DNA of 64,000 nt from Planctomycetota bacterium (GCA_028280485.1 JANQLS010000090.1:1-64000); one strand, 5' to 3'. Counted from the first letter of the stretch, positions 34,040 to 41,732 are shown. A program made the numbers and translations. The notes: generated from the sequence alone by a model not told the origin.

Positions 34040-35353
34040 TTAAAGCACCCAGGGGCCTCGATAGTTGACGGCTTTGAGGAGACGATCAGCTTCAGGGTCG
34101 CCGATGATGGTTTCCTTCTTCGGATCCCATTTTAGAACTCTTCCGCCTAAGGCTTCAGAAACCATTCCTAAGTGGCCAGGAGTGATCGAGCGGTGACCGG
34201 TCTCAGCGGGGCAGATACACTCTTTGCGGCTCTTGACGCTTGCGAGGAAGTTCTTGTGGTGCTCCGGTGAGTTGTAGAGCTTGATGTCGCCAGGATTGAA
34301 ATCGCCTTTGGTCCAATTTTTATCGGAAGCTTCGAAGGCGCCCCTCGAGACGAAGACCCAGCCATTCTCGCCGATGAATTTGGCTCCACGACGGAATCGG
34401 TTAGAGATTCTCCAATCGATGCCACCTTCGTATTCGCAGATGACTTCATACTTCCAGGCAGAGTCGTAGATTTCTCGATTTTCACCCTTAGCGTAGTCGA
34501 AACCCGTAGCCTTAATGGTTTTGGGGCCGCTCTTATCGAAATCCAATCCCCAGTGAGCGATGTCATTGTGGTGACCGATCCAATCCATCAACTGGCCGCC
34601 ACCGTAGTTGAGGTTCCAGCGCCAATGGAAATGGAAGCGAGCGGGACGGAAGGGAAGTTTTTTCGAAGGACCACACCAGAAGTCGTAATCGACGTGCGCG
34701 GGTGGATCTTGAATTTTGGGATCACCATGTGGTTTTTGGTGACCGGTGGGGAGACCGACTTCAACTTTTTTGATCTTACCTAAGACGCCATTGCGAACGA
34801 TTTCACAAGCTTTTCTGAATTGACGGCGATTCGATCGTTGTTGGCTACCGGTTTGGAAGATGACTTTATTTTTGCGAACGGCTTCGACGACGGCTTGTCC
34901 TTCGCGGAAGGTGTGCGTGATCGGTTTTTGACAGTAGATATCTTTTTTCTTATTAGCAGCTTCTACACAGGCTAAAGCATGCCAGTGATCAGGAGTCGCG
35001 ATACAGATCGCATCGATATCTTTGTGACCGATGAGTTCGCGATAATCTTTATAGGTGGCGCAATCTTCGTTCTTTTGAATCTTGTTGATTTCGCCAGCAG
35101 CTCGCTTGAGGTTGTTCTTGTCGACATCACAAACGGCTACGACTTGGCAGTCAGCGTTGCGGGCGAATTCGCGAGTGTTTCCTCTTCCCATTCCTCCTAC
35201 ACCTATGGTTCCCAAGGTGATACGTTCACTGGGAGCGATGGCATTTCCCAGTCCTAATGCGGAACTAGGAGCTAGGAGGGGTGCTGCGAGAGCCGTCGAT
35301 GTTGCCGCGATAAAATCACGACGTGAAACTTTATGAATGATTTTCTTCGCCAT
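34040..35353 (-). CDS. Tat-exported Gfo/Idh/MocA family oxidoreductase
   Basis: 437 aa. Leader SRRDFIAATSTALAAPLL is twin-arginine type. NAD-binding motif ITLGTIGVGGMGRGNTREF; then AICIATPDHWHALACVEAA and the EKP-like CQKPITHTFREGQAVV with the conserved Lys. GGQLMDWIGHHNDIAHWGL gives the His/Asp pair near the active site. This is the planctomycetal subgroup with WCGPSKKLPFRPARFHFHW. Substrate unknown, probably a sugar derivative. GAGG precedes the ATG. It is unrelated in close sequence to the other member at 17 kb. Confidence 0.9.
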   Translation of the reverse strand: MAKKIIHKVSRRDFIAATSTALAAPLLAPSSALGLGNAIAPSERITLGTIGVGGMGRGNTREFARNADCQVVAVCDVDKNNLKRAAGEINKIQKNEDCATYKDYRELIGHKDIDAICIATPDHWHALACVEAANKKKDIYCQKPITHTFREGQAVVEAVRKNKVIFQTGSQQRSNRRQFRKACEIVRNGVLGKIKKVEVGLPTGHQKPHGDPKIQDPPAHVDYDFWCGPSKKLPFRPARFHFHWRWNLNYGGGQLMDWIGHHNDIAHWGLDFDKSGPKTIKATGFDYAKGENREIYDSAWKYEVICEYEGGIDWRISNRFRRGAKFIGENGWVFVSRGAFEASDKNWTKGDFNPGDIKLYNSPEHHKNFLASVKSRKECICPAETGHRSITPGHLGMVSEALGGRVLKWDPKKETIIGDPEADRLLKAVNYRGPWVL

Positions 35354-36056
35354 GGGTGAACCTCAGTTCTATTTTTGGAAACGGTGGAGATTTCTTATTC
35401 TCGAAGCTGCCTATTTGATTCGCTATGAGTTTCTCTTGAGACCCATGTGCGAGTGGCTTCAGGTGACTTCTGGAATGCGTATTACGTTGACCTTCTTCAG
35501 CGATACCCTCTTTCAAAGCGTTAGCTTAGAGCGGAGTTAAGCGGGCTTAATAAATAAGTTATGCCTCGAATTCCCAATTAAAGAATGAGCTTCAATTGAT
35601 TTGTCGATTCAAAGTCAAATCGTCAATCGTTGAATTCTGGGGAATAAAAGGCACGGATTCGTAGGAGATTACGAACCTATTCAACCGCAGTTTGGATCAA
35701 CAAAACGGCAGTGTTATGCCTTGAGACACATATAGATCTAGAATTAGTACGCTGACAGTGGTTTTAGATTCCTCTATAATACCCCTAAGGCCGGCTTGAG
35801 GGAAAGGCTGAAAAAGCCCTCTATTATTAGATTTACGAATGAAAGTGAGTTTTATTCAGTCTGTACTTCAGATTGAATTCCGGGCGCTCGTCATCAAGGT
35901 CATGACTTTAGCCGAGTAATACCCTATTCGAGGGGCCAGAGTTGGGCCAAGAATAGGGTTTAGGGTCTGATATTTGGGCTGAAAGTCTCTTTAATCACAA
36001 GGAATAGTTTTGAATCGAGGGCCTTCGATTCTTGGTGAATCAACAGGATGTAAAAC
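35354..36056. other. gene-free divergent region
   Basis: 703 nt without a supported gene. An inverted pair ACCCTATTC / GAATAGGGT encloses a second pair GGGCC / GGGCC-like at about 35925-35962. The ORFs listed in the track (35331-35516, 35337-35540) have no family likeness. Confidence 0.5.
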
Positions 36057-36728
36057 ATGAGTAAAAAGATATTTTCCCCTGATCGTCGCTTGTTTTTGGG
36101 TCAAATGGCGTTAGGAGCCGCTGCTTTTACCACTCCGGGTTTGTTTGCAGAAGAATTAATCAAAACGCCTCCTCAAGGAGAAGGGCCTTTCTATCCCGAC
36201 AAGCTTCCGTTAGATACTGACAATGACTTGATCATTCTCAATAAAAATATTACCCCTGCAGTTGGAACGATCACTCATCTGACGGGTAAAGTTTTAGACA
36301 TTAAAGGCAATCCGGTAAGGAATGCAGTTGTTGAGATTTGGCAGTGTGATAGTGGAGGGGCTTACCTTCACAGTAAATCGGGGAACAAAGATAAAGAAGA
36401 TAAGAATTTTCAGGGCTTCGGTCGCTTCTTGACGGGCTTAAAGGGTGAGTTTTACTTCCGCACGATTCTTCCCGTTTCCTACCCGGGTCGCCCGCCACAT
36501 ATCCATGTCATCGTGAAAAAGGGGAAGAAGCGTTTATTGACGACCCAGCTCTACAACAAGGCCGAAAAGAAGGCCAACGAAAAGGACGGTTTGTTCCGAA
36601 GGGTTAAAGATCCAAAAGCTCGGGCGACCCTCTTGTTGGATTTTAAAAAGATGCCCAAGTCTAAAATCGGTGAGTTGGCGGCTAATGCGACGATTGTTGT
36701 TGGTTTGACGCCGGATGAGGGTGAGTGA
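36057..36728 (+). CDS. Tat-exported intradiol ring-cleavage dioxygenase
   Basis: 223 aa with leader DRRLFLGQMALGAAAF. The fold and non-heme Fe(III) ligands of protocatechuate/catechol intradiol dioxygenases are visible: Tyr in VEIWQCDSGGAYLH, Tyr in LPVSYPGRPPHIHV, and the two His of HIH. NFQGFGRFLTGLKGEFYFRT is the usual strand region. The enzyme inserts O2 between two catechol hydroxyls. No other aromatic-pathway genes are nearby, so the substrate may be an extracellular polyphenol. AGGA lies upstream of the ATG. Confidence 0.88.
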   Translation: MSKKIFSPDRRLFLGQMALGAAAFTTPGLFAEELIKTPPQGEGPFYPDKLPLDTDNDLIILNKNITPAVGTITHLTGKVLDIKGNPVRNAVVEIWQCDSGGAYLHSKSGNKDKEDKNFQGFGRFLTGLKGEFYFRTILPVSYPGRPPHIHVIVKKGKKRLLTTQLYNKAEKKANEKDGLFRRVKDPKARATLLLDFKKMPKSKIGELAANATIVVGLTPDEGE

Positions 36729-36928
36729 GGTTCAATAGATCGGTCGCATTCTTGTAGCCAAATTCGCCAGAATTTGGGCTAAATTAATTTGAATTGATCC
36801 TGTAGCGCCACCCCTTGTGGGTGGCCTTTTTTTACGGGACGAATTAGCGGTGAAGGTGGCTATGGTTTTCGGGGCAAGCCCTGCCCCTACAGTTCGCAGA
36901 TAGAGTTAAGACAACCTAACGTAGTTCA

Positions 36929-37531
36929 TCAATCCACCCTTGTGATCGGAACATAATCTTCATCTTGATATTCCACATCCTCAAGTTCACCATCTAATAA
37001 ATGCAATTTGTGAGCTGGAAGAAAGAGTAACTCAGAATAATCTCTTTGATAATAGACGGTTTTCCACTCCGCTAAATTGCCGCCAATAAACTGACAGCAC
37101 ACGATCAATGTTTCTGTTTTCATCATGAATTGAAATCTTGCAGATAAGTATTTTAGCTTAATTTCAAAGCTTTGGTGGCCATCTATCGAAATTGAAATGG
37201 TTTCTCGGTCATCGATAAGGGTTGTGAGGGTAAATTGCTCTGGAGAAAAACTAGGAAATGAGCTTTTAAGTTGGTTTTGCTCGGAGAAAAAGAGCGAATC
37301 AGCGCAGATCGTATTTTGATATAGGTAGCTCTTATTATTCTTCCTGAATTGAAATTCAGTTAATAGGTGGGATGGGAGGTCATATTCTTGGATGTTAAAG
37401 GGGCCAAGATTAGGTGAGATTGAAAGTTTTCCCTCCATCATTTCGTCGGCATTAATGGTTAAGGTGTTTCCATTTTGTTCGACCTGTTGAACACCCTTTC
37501 TGCAGTTGAATCGAATGTCTATAGCGGTCAT
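36929..37531 (-). CDS. hypothetical cytoplasmic protein
   Basis: 200 aa, no signal peptide or membrane helix. Strand-rich (LTINADEMMEGKLSISPNLG; TLIDDRETISISIDGHQSFE). I do not recognise the family. The dockerin/VWA-like gene ends 7 nt upstream, so the pair probably forms one transcript. Confidence 0.5.
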   Translation of the reverse strand: MTAIDIRFNCRKGVQQVEQNGNTLTINADEMMEGKLSISPNLGPFNIQEYDLPSHLLTEFQFRKNNKSYLYQNTICADSLFFSEQNQLKSSFPSFSPEQFTLTTLIDDRETISISIDGHQSFEIKLKYLSARFQFMMKTETLIVCCQFIGGNLAEWKTVYYQRDYSELLFLPAHKLHLLDGELEDVEYQDEDYVPITRVD

Positions 37532-37538
37532 GAATTTC

Positions 37539-38399
37539 TTATTCTGCTAGGAATCTCAGGTAAGATCCGCCAGATTGATTTGCTAAATCAATAAGGAATT
37601 GTGGGATTTCATCAATGCGGGGATATAAGCAGTGAATAGGAATAAGTTCTGAATTGAGTGTTTTTACTCTACTCAATACTTCGTCGAGATAATCAAGTCC
37701 TCCATTTCCTGGGCACGTTGCCCACCCGTTATGAAACAGAAAAATAGATTTTGATTTTGAATCAGATTTACTTGAGAACTCAAAAACTGTTTCTAATCCT
37801 TTTCCTACACAAGTACCTCCACCCCGAAAAACTGAATCCATCCAAGCAATTGATGTTGCGATATTTTCTTCGGTAGCTTTTACAGGGTTTCCGTTTGAAG
37901 GAAATTGCAGAACGCCGCGATCAAAAAATGCGACAGCAAAATCGTCATTCGGATTAAGCGTATTTAAATTATCAATAATATGATCCTTAAATCTTGTTAA
38001 TGCTTCACCAACGCTTGACGAGCGCTGACCAACGAAATAATACCCCCTTGATATGCATCTGCCATTCTCCTCGCATGTCAACTCATCCTCAGTCTCGTCC
38101 TTCCCACAATCTGGAAACGGTTGTGCCGGAGCCATCCCGCCTAAGAAAAGATAATTAATCGGGGCGATCCCATCGCTCAGGTCCAAAATCCCATCATCGT
38201 TCACATCGAGGGCGTCTTGGCAGGTGATGGCTTGACCCAAAAATAGGTGTCTAAGGGTGAAGATGGCATCGGTGATATTAATTTTTTGGTCGCCGTTGGA
38301 GTCCCCTCGAACGAAGCTCGCATCTTGGGCTTGAGTCTGATGGTCGGGGGTGAGGAGAATTAAAAGGGTGAATCCTGTCAGGATTGCCAGTCGTTTCAT
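37539..38399 (-). CDS. secreted dockerin-like repeat protein with degenerate VWA-like domain
   Basis: 286 aa. Signal peptide MKRLAILTGFTLLILLT. Two EF-hand-like dockerin repeats follow: RGDSNGDQKINITDAIFTL and DVNDDGILDLSDGIAPINYL, each ending in the LFLG typical of planctomycetal proteins. The C-terminal part (GRCISRGYYFVGQRSSSVGE to the end) looks like a von Willebrand A fold, but the DxSxS metal motif is replaced by VGQRSSS, so metal binding is doubtful. Possibly a cell-surface assembly component. It is divergent from the Ro gene. Confidence 0.65.
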   Translation of the reverse strand: MKRLAILTGFTLLILLTPDHQTQAQDASFVRGDSNGDQKINITDAIFTLRHLFLGQAITCQDALDVNDDGILDLSDGIAPINYLFLGGMAPAQPFPDCGKDETEDELTCEENGRCISRGYYFVGQRSSSVGEALTRFKDHIIDNLNTLNPNDDFAVAFFDRGVLQFPSNGNPVKATEENIATSIAWMDSVFRGGGTCVGKGLETVFEFSSKSDSKSKSIFLFHNGWATCPGNGGLDYLDEVLSRVKTLNSELIPIHCLYPRIDEIPQFLIDLANQSGGSYLRFLAE

Positions 38400-38788
38400 T
38401 GGAGTGCCCGATTTCGTTCAGCTGTTAATACGGTTAATAGGCCCAGTTTTAAAACATGGTAACGGAGGGTGTTTTATTCTTCAAAGTACTAAATTGAAGT
38501 CTGTGATGATGGGAAAATAGCTCAAATTTGATCATATAAAAAAATATAAATATATAGAAATAATTATACTTAATTAGGATTTTTAACCTCAATTCCCTTA
38601 CCAGGTAGCGGGAGAAACGCTACCTGGTAAGGGGGGCTTAATTTTTTAAGATATTAATTAATAATGTTTTATGATTTATCCTGTCCGAATCTGAATCAAA
38701 AGTGGCACGCCATGTGTTTTATAGTCTCTCGTCTGACGCGGTCAGGCAAATCACTGCCCTTCGGGGCTAAACGAAACGGAGGCAAATC
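38400..38788. repeat. divergent gap with a perfect palindrome-pair hairpin upstream of the Ro gene
   Basis: Two TACCWGGTA elements face each other at 38595-38610 and 38618-38633 and together form a perfect 16-bp hairpin with a GGAGAAA loop. An AT-rich ATTAATTAATAATG tract follows at about 38650. No gene is visible. Confidence 0.75.
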
Positions 38789-40363
38789 ATGGCATATAAA
38801 GACTTATTCAATACTTTAGTTTCAAAACTTCCTAAGACCGACACCGCCAACGAGGCTGGGGGCCAAGCTTACCGCTTAGCTCCAAAACACGCTCTGGCGC
38901 AGTACGCAGTGACCGGTTGTATGAACTCAACCTTCTACGCATCGGCTCAATTGCAATTAGATCGAGTCTTGGCATTGTGTAACGAAATCGAACCCGAGTT
39001 CATCGCGAAGGTGGCGCTCTACGCTCGAAATCGTGGGTACATGAAAGACTTGCCCGCGTTGCTGGTCGCATACTTGGCTTCAAAGCAACCTGGCCTTATG
39101 GCTGAGGTTTTCGATCGAGTGATCGACAACCCCAAAATGCTTCGAAACTTCGTTCAAATTGTTCGAAGTGGAGTCACTGGGCGTCGAAGTTTGGGGTCGC
39201 TGCCCAAGCGAATGATTCTTCAATGGTTGGAGAAGCGTTCTGACGAGCAACTCTTTATTGGCTCAGTAGGAAACACTCCTTCTTTGGCGGACATCATCAA
39301 GATGGTTCACCCCAAGCCAAAAACCAAGTCTCGTGAAGCATTGTTCGGATACCTCTTAGGTCGGAGCTACGACGCTGAGGCTCTTCCTCAAGTGGTTCGA
39401 GATTTTGAGGCTTACAAGAATGCTGAAGATCGAAGAATGCTTGAGACTCCCGATGTCCCTTTCCAATTCTTAACCAGCTTAGATCTGGCGGATTGGGAAT
39501 GGCGTCAAATCGCTCGCTACGCTCCTTGGCAGATGACTCGAATGAACTTAAACGCGTTTGCTTCGCACAATGTGTTTAAGGACCTTGAGATCACCAAGTT
39601 GGTGGCTGATCGATTGCGCGATTCTGAAAAGGTTCGTCGAGCCAAAGTGTTCCCTTACCAACTTTTGGTCGCAAGTCAAAGCGCGCGTTCGGATGTTCCT
39701 TATGCGATTCGTTCAGCATTGGAAGATGCGTTGGAGGTCGCCTTGGAGAATGTTCCTGAGATCAAAGGAAAGGTTTATGTTTTCCTCGATATCTCTGGAT
39801 CGATGCATTCGCCCGTTACTGGGTATCGCCGTGGATCGACAACTGCTGTTCGTTGTATTGACGTTGCCTCATTATTGGCTTCGGCACTCGTAAAGAAAAA
39901 TCCTCAAACGGAGGTCATCCCTTTCGAGTCTCGTGCTTACGAGTTCAAGTTGGATGTGACCGAACGGGTGCTCGTCAACGCTCAACGCTTAGCGAGCTTG
40001 CCTTGTGGCGGAACCAACTGTTCAGCTCCGTTGGCGCTTCTTAACCGAAGAAAAGATCAGGGTGACTTAGTGATCTACGTCTCCGATAACGAGTCTTGGA
40101 TCGATTCTCCTTACTACGGTCACTTCGGTGGAAAGGCGACTCGAACTCTTCAAGAGTGGAGTTTGTTCAAGCGTCGAAGCCCTGAGGCAAAAATGATCTG
40201 TATCGACATTCAACCCTACGCCAACACTCAAGCTAAGGAACGAGAAGACATCATCAACGTCGGTGGCTTCTCGGATCAAGTGTTTAACTTGATCGCCGAA
40301 GTGGCGAGTGGAAACGCAACTGAGAATCATTGGGTGAACCTTATTGATGCCCAAAGGCTCTGA
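38789..40363 (+). CDS. rsr: Ro60/Rsr-like TROVE domain protein
   Basis: 524 aa. The N-terminal 300 residues are the HEAT-repeat TROVE ring (HALAQYAVTGCMNSTFYASA; IAKVALYARNRGYMKDLPAL; FASHNVFKDLEITKLVADRL). The C-terminal VWA domain has an intact metal site: VFLDISGSMHS with Asp334, then the Thr/Asp motifs LPCGGTNCSAPLAL and LVIYVSDNESWID. Ro proteins bind the ends of misfolded RNAs and Y RNAs and, in bacteria, work with exonucleases in RNA quality control. A strong GGAGG precedes the ATG. No RtcB/RtcA genes are present; instead a seven-hairpin RNA region and two Y-RNA-like loci follow. Confidence 0.93.
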   Translation: MAYKDLFNTLVSKLPKTDTANEAGGQAYRLAPKHALAQYAVTGCMNSTFYASAQLQLDRVLALCNEIEPEFIAKVALYARNRGYMKDLPALLVAYLASKQPGLMAEVFDRVIDNPKMLRNFVQIVRSGVTGRRSLGSLPKRMILQWLEKRSDEQLFIGSVGNTPSLADIIKMVHPKPKTKSREALFGYLLGRSYDAEALPQVVRDFEAYKNAEDRRMLETPDVPFQFLTSLDLADWEWRQIARYAPWQMTRMNLNAFASHNVFKDLEITKLVADRLRDSEKVRRAKVFPYQLLVASQSARSDVPYAIRSALEDALEVALENVPEIKGKVYVFLDISGSMHSPVTGYRRGSTTAVRCIDVASLLASALVKKNPQTEVIPFESRAYEFKLDVTERVLVNAQRLASLPCGGTNCSAPLALLNRRKDQGDLVIYVSDNESWIDSPYYGHFGGKATRTLQEWSLFKRRSPEAKMICIDIQPYANTQAKEREDIINVGGFSDQVFNLIAEVASGNATENHWVNLIDAQRL

Positions 40364-40372
40364 GTTGCAAAA

Positions 40373-40593
40373 GTTGAGACAAGCCCCAGTGGGCTTGCCT
40401 CAACCTCTTCAGCAAATCTGCGATTTGCTTTCGCTCCGCTAAATGTAGGCTTTTAGCATACATTCGCGGTCGAGTTGATCCTAACTCGGAAAAGCTTCGA
40501 TGTGCCGAAGCTTTGTAGCAAAGATCCGAAGTGGTTTCACTTCGGTAAATGAGCTCTTGAGCCGTTTGACCTATTTTCAAGAGCTCGTTTTTC
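40373..40593 (+). ncRNA. seven consecutive hairpins downstream of the Ro gene (structured 3' UTR or ncRNA)
   Basis: Starting 9 nt after the Ro stop codon there are seven near-perfect hairpins: 40373-40404 (GTTGAG/CTCAAC around CAAGCCC/GGGCTTG), 40411-40429 (AGCAAATC/GATTTGCT), 40442-40464 (AATGTA/TACATT plus GCT/AGC), 40471-40488 (CGAGTT/AACTCG), 40491-40514 (AAAGCTTCG/CGAAGCTTT), 40526-40545 (CCGAAGTG/CACTTCGG) and 40551-40586 (GAGCTCTTGA/TCAAGAGCTC). The last has GTTTTTCT after it and can act as terminator. Two segments (from 40411 and 40517) align over 35 nt with about three quarters identity (AGCAAA...TAAATG), so the region looks like a duplicated unit. A protein-coding reading is unlikely. 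Function is unknown; binding by Ro is inference. Confidence 0.65.
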
Positions 40594-40833
40594 TAAACCT
40601 TATTCCTCGCTGGTTTGGGGGGTTTGAATCGCTGAACACCTTATACCCAAGCTCCCTGGCCAGCAATTTTTTTGATTTGAACCTTATAGACGTAGAAGTT
40701 TGCCCTTTTGAAAGATGTGCGGTGAAGTAAAAGAGGATTAGAAGTAGAAGCTTGTTAAAAGATGCGAAGTAAGAACTTATAGAGTTGAAGCGCGGTGAAG
40801 TAGAAGTTTAAGACAACAAGAAGTAATAGTTTT
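40594..40833 (+). repeat. purine-rich leader with degenerate ~54-nt repeats before Y RNA 1
   Basis: GTAGAAG recurs at 40692, 40744 and 40800, and GCGGTGAAGTARAAG at 40720 and 40792, giving about two and a half copies of a 52-56-nt unit. GAAGTA occurs five times. This should hold the promoter of Y RNA 1, but I cannot place -35/-10 boxes with confidence. Confidence 0.45.
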
Positions 40834-41123
40834 GTTGATGATCGAGTCGAATGCCCTAGGGACTACATTGAAATGAAAAGCCAAACGTCTCTAGACCGTT
40901 TGTCGACTCGATCTTCAACTTTCCCAGATCACATTGGGTGGTTGAAGAAAAAGTGGGTACTTGGGGCAACGCAAAGAATTGTGACGAATGCTGATGGAAC
41001 TACATGGATATTGACCCGTAGGTTGTGAGTTCGAGTCTCACCAGCTGCACCATAGGTGGCTGTAGCTCAAAGGTAGAGCAACGTAATGTAATTGTTTCAT
41101 TTAACCCTTGTCGTCACGTTTTT
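40834..41123 (+). ncRNA. Y-RNA-like locus 1 (two Y modules, second with tRNA-like fold)
   Basis: Module A: a stem at 40834-40850 / 40903-40919 (11 perfect bp, a T-T mismatch, then 5 more bp), internal loop ATGCCC / GACCGTTTG, and inner stem TAGGGAC / GTCTCTA (40857-40863 / 40887-40893) with a TACAT-headed loop. Module B: stem GTGACGA / TCGTCAC (40981-40987 / 41111-41117), inner stem GATGGAAC-TACAT / ATGTA-att-GTTTCATT, and inside it a permuted tRNA-like fold: T-arm GTGAG-TTCGAGT-CTCAC (41025-41041), a 7-bp acceptor-like stem CAGCTGC / GTGGCTG closed by ACCATAG, TA, and D-arm GCTC-AAAGGTA-GAGC (41065-41079). TTTTT at 41119 ends it. Bacterial Y RNAs (YrlA type) are known to pair a Ro-binding stem with a tRNA mimic of this topology. 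Whether A and B are one transcript is unknown. Confidence 0.8.
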
Positions 41124-41137
41124 ATATTCGTAATGAA

Positions 41138-41461
41138 TCATCCCCACATTGAAGGAAACAACAACCAGAAATGGATTAGGAAGTGACCCCAGAGAACCGC
41201 ACCAGCGCTCAGGCTTTTCGATTTAAATAATGCAATAAAGCCAAAGATGATTCCCACAGTTGCATCGAGCAAGATAAAGGAAAAGCCAATGAGGGCGCCT
41301 AAATAAGCGATAGGTGTAGGAAATATTCCGAGGAGAATTAATCCAAATCCAATCTGGGTAATAAGGCTTAAAATTAATGCGATGGCTGAGATCCAAAAGC
41401 AAACTCTCCCTTTCTTAGGATCTTTGTGGTGTGTCAGGGTTTGAAATATCGGATCAGCCAT
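41138..41461 (-). CDS. small three-helix membrane protein, array member 1
   Basis: 107 aa, with three hydrophobic segments (FWISAIALILSLITQIGFGL; YLGALIGFSFILLDATVGII; SAGAVLWGHFLIHFWLLFPS) and a basic KSKS loop before the third. The FWIS opening of helix 1 and the loop/third-helix layout are shared with ten other proteins to 49.7 kb. It lies exactly between the two Y-RNA loci, antisense to them, its stop 15 nt from the T-run of Y RNA 1. Family not recognised; function unknown. Confidence 0.7.
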   Translation of the reverse strand: MADPIFQTLTHHKDPKKGRVCFWISAIALILSLITQIGFGLILLGIFPTPIAYLGALIGFSFILLDATVGIIFGFIALFKSKSLSAGAVLWGHFLIHFWLLFPSMWG

Positions 41462-41494
41462 GATCTTAAGAATGAATTATTTATGTTATTCAAT

Positions 41495-41732
41495 GGTAGA
41501 TTGAAACGAATGCCTTAGGGACTACATGCCCTCGACTTCTAATCGAACTGTCTCTAAACTTCCTTGTCGTTTCGATCTGCCGTGATATTTCTTAGTTTTC
41601 GTTTCGGTACTCGCGAATGCCAGTGGGAATACATGGTAGAGGCGGATTTCTCCGCCGGGGTTCGAGGCCCCAACTCACATTGGAAAAACTCTGATTGAGA
41701 AAAATCTCACTACCCTTTGTCGCGAGTTTTTT
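41495..41732 (+). ncRNA. Y-RNA-like locus 2 (two Y modules, second with branched insert)
   Basis: Module C: stem 41495-41509 / 41567-41581 (15 bp including two wobbles), internal loop ATGCCT / AACTTCCTTG, inner stem TAGGGAC / GTCTCTA (41516-41522 / 41550-41556), TACAT loop. Compared with module A the outer stem differs at both partners (AGTCGA/TCGACT against AAACGA/TCGTTT), which is compensatory change. Module D: stem ACTCGCG / CGCGAGT (41609-41615 / 41721-41727) running into six T, inner stem AGTGGGA / TCTCACT, and an insert with three hairpins: GGCGGA/TCCGCC, a T-arm-like GGGG-TTCGAGG-CCCC, and CTCA/TGAG. The insert resembles but does not match the tRNA mimic of locus 1. Confidence 0.75.

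Noticed and set aside
40500-40730. 76-aa ORF across the hairpin array
   Set aside because: It reads through perfect hairpins and a T-run; RNA structure explains the sequence better.
41020-41085. A tRNA gene (TTCGAGTCTCACCAGCTGCACCA followed by a GGTGGCTGTAGCTCA string)
   Set aside because: The 3' half precedes the 5' half and no anticodon arm links them in normal order; the fold is better explained as a Y-RNA tRNA mimic with a sealed acceptor stem.
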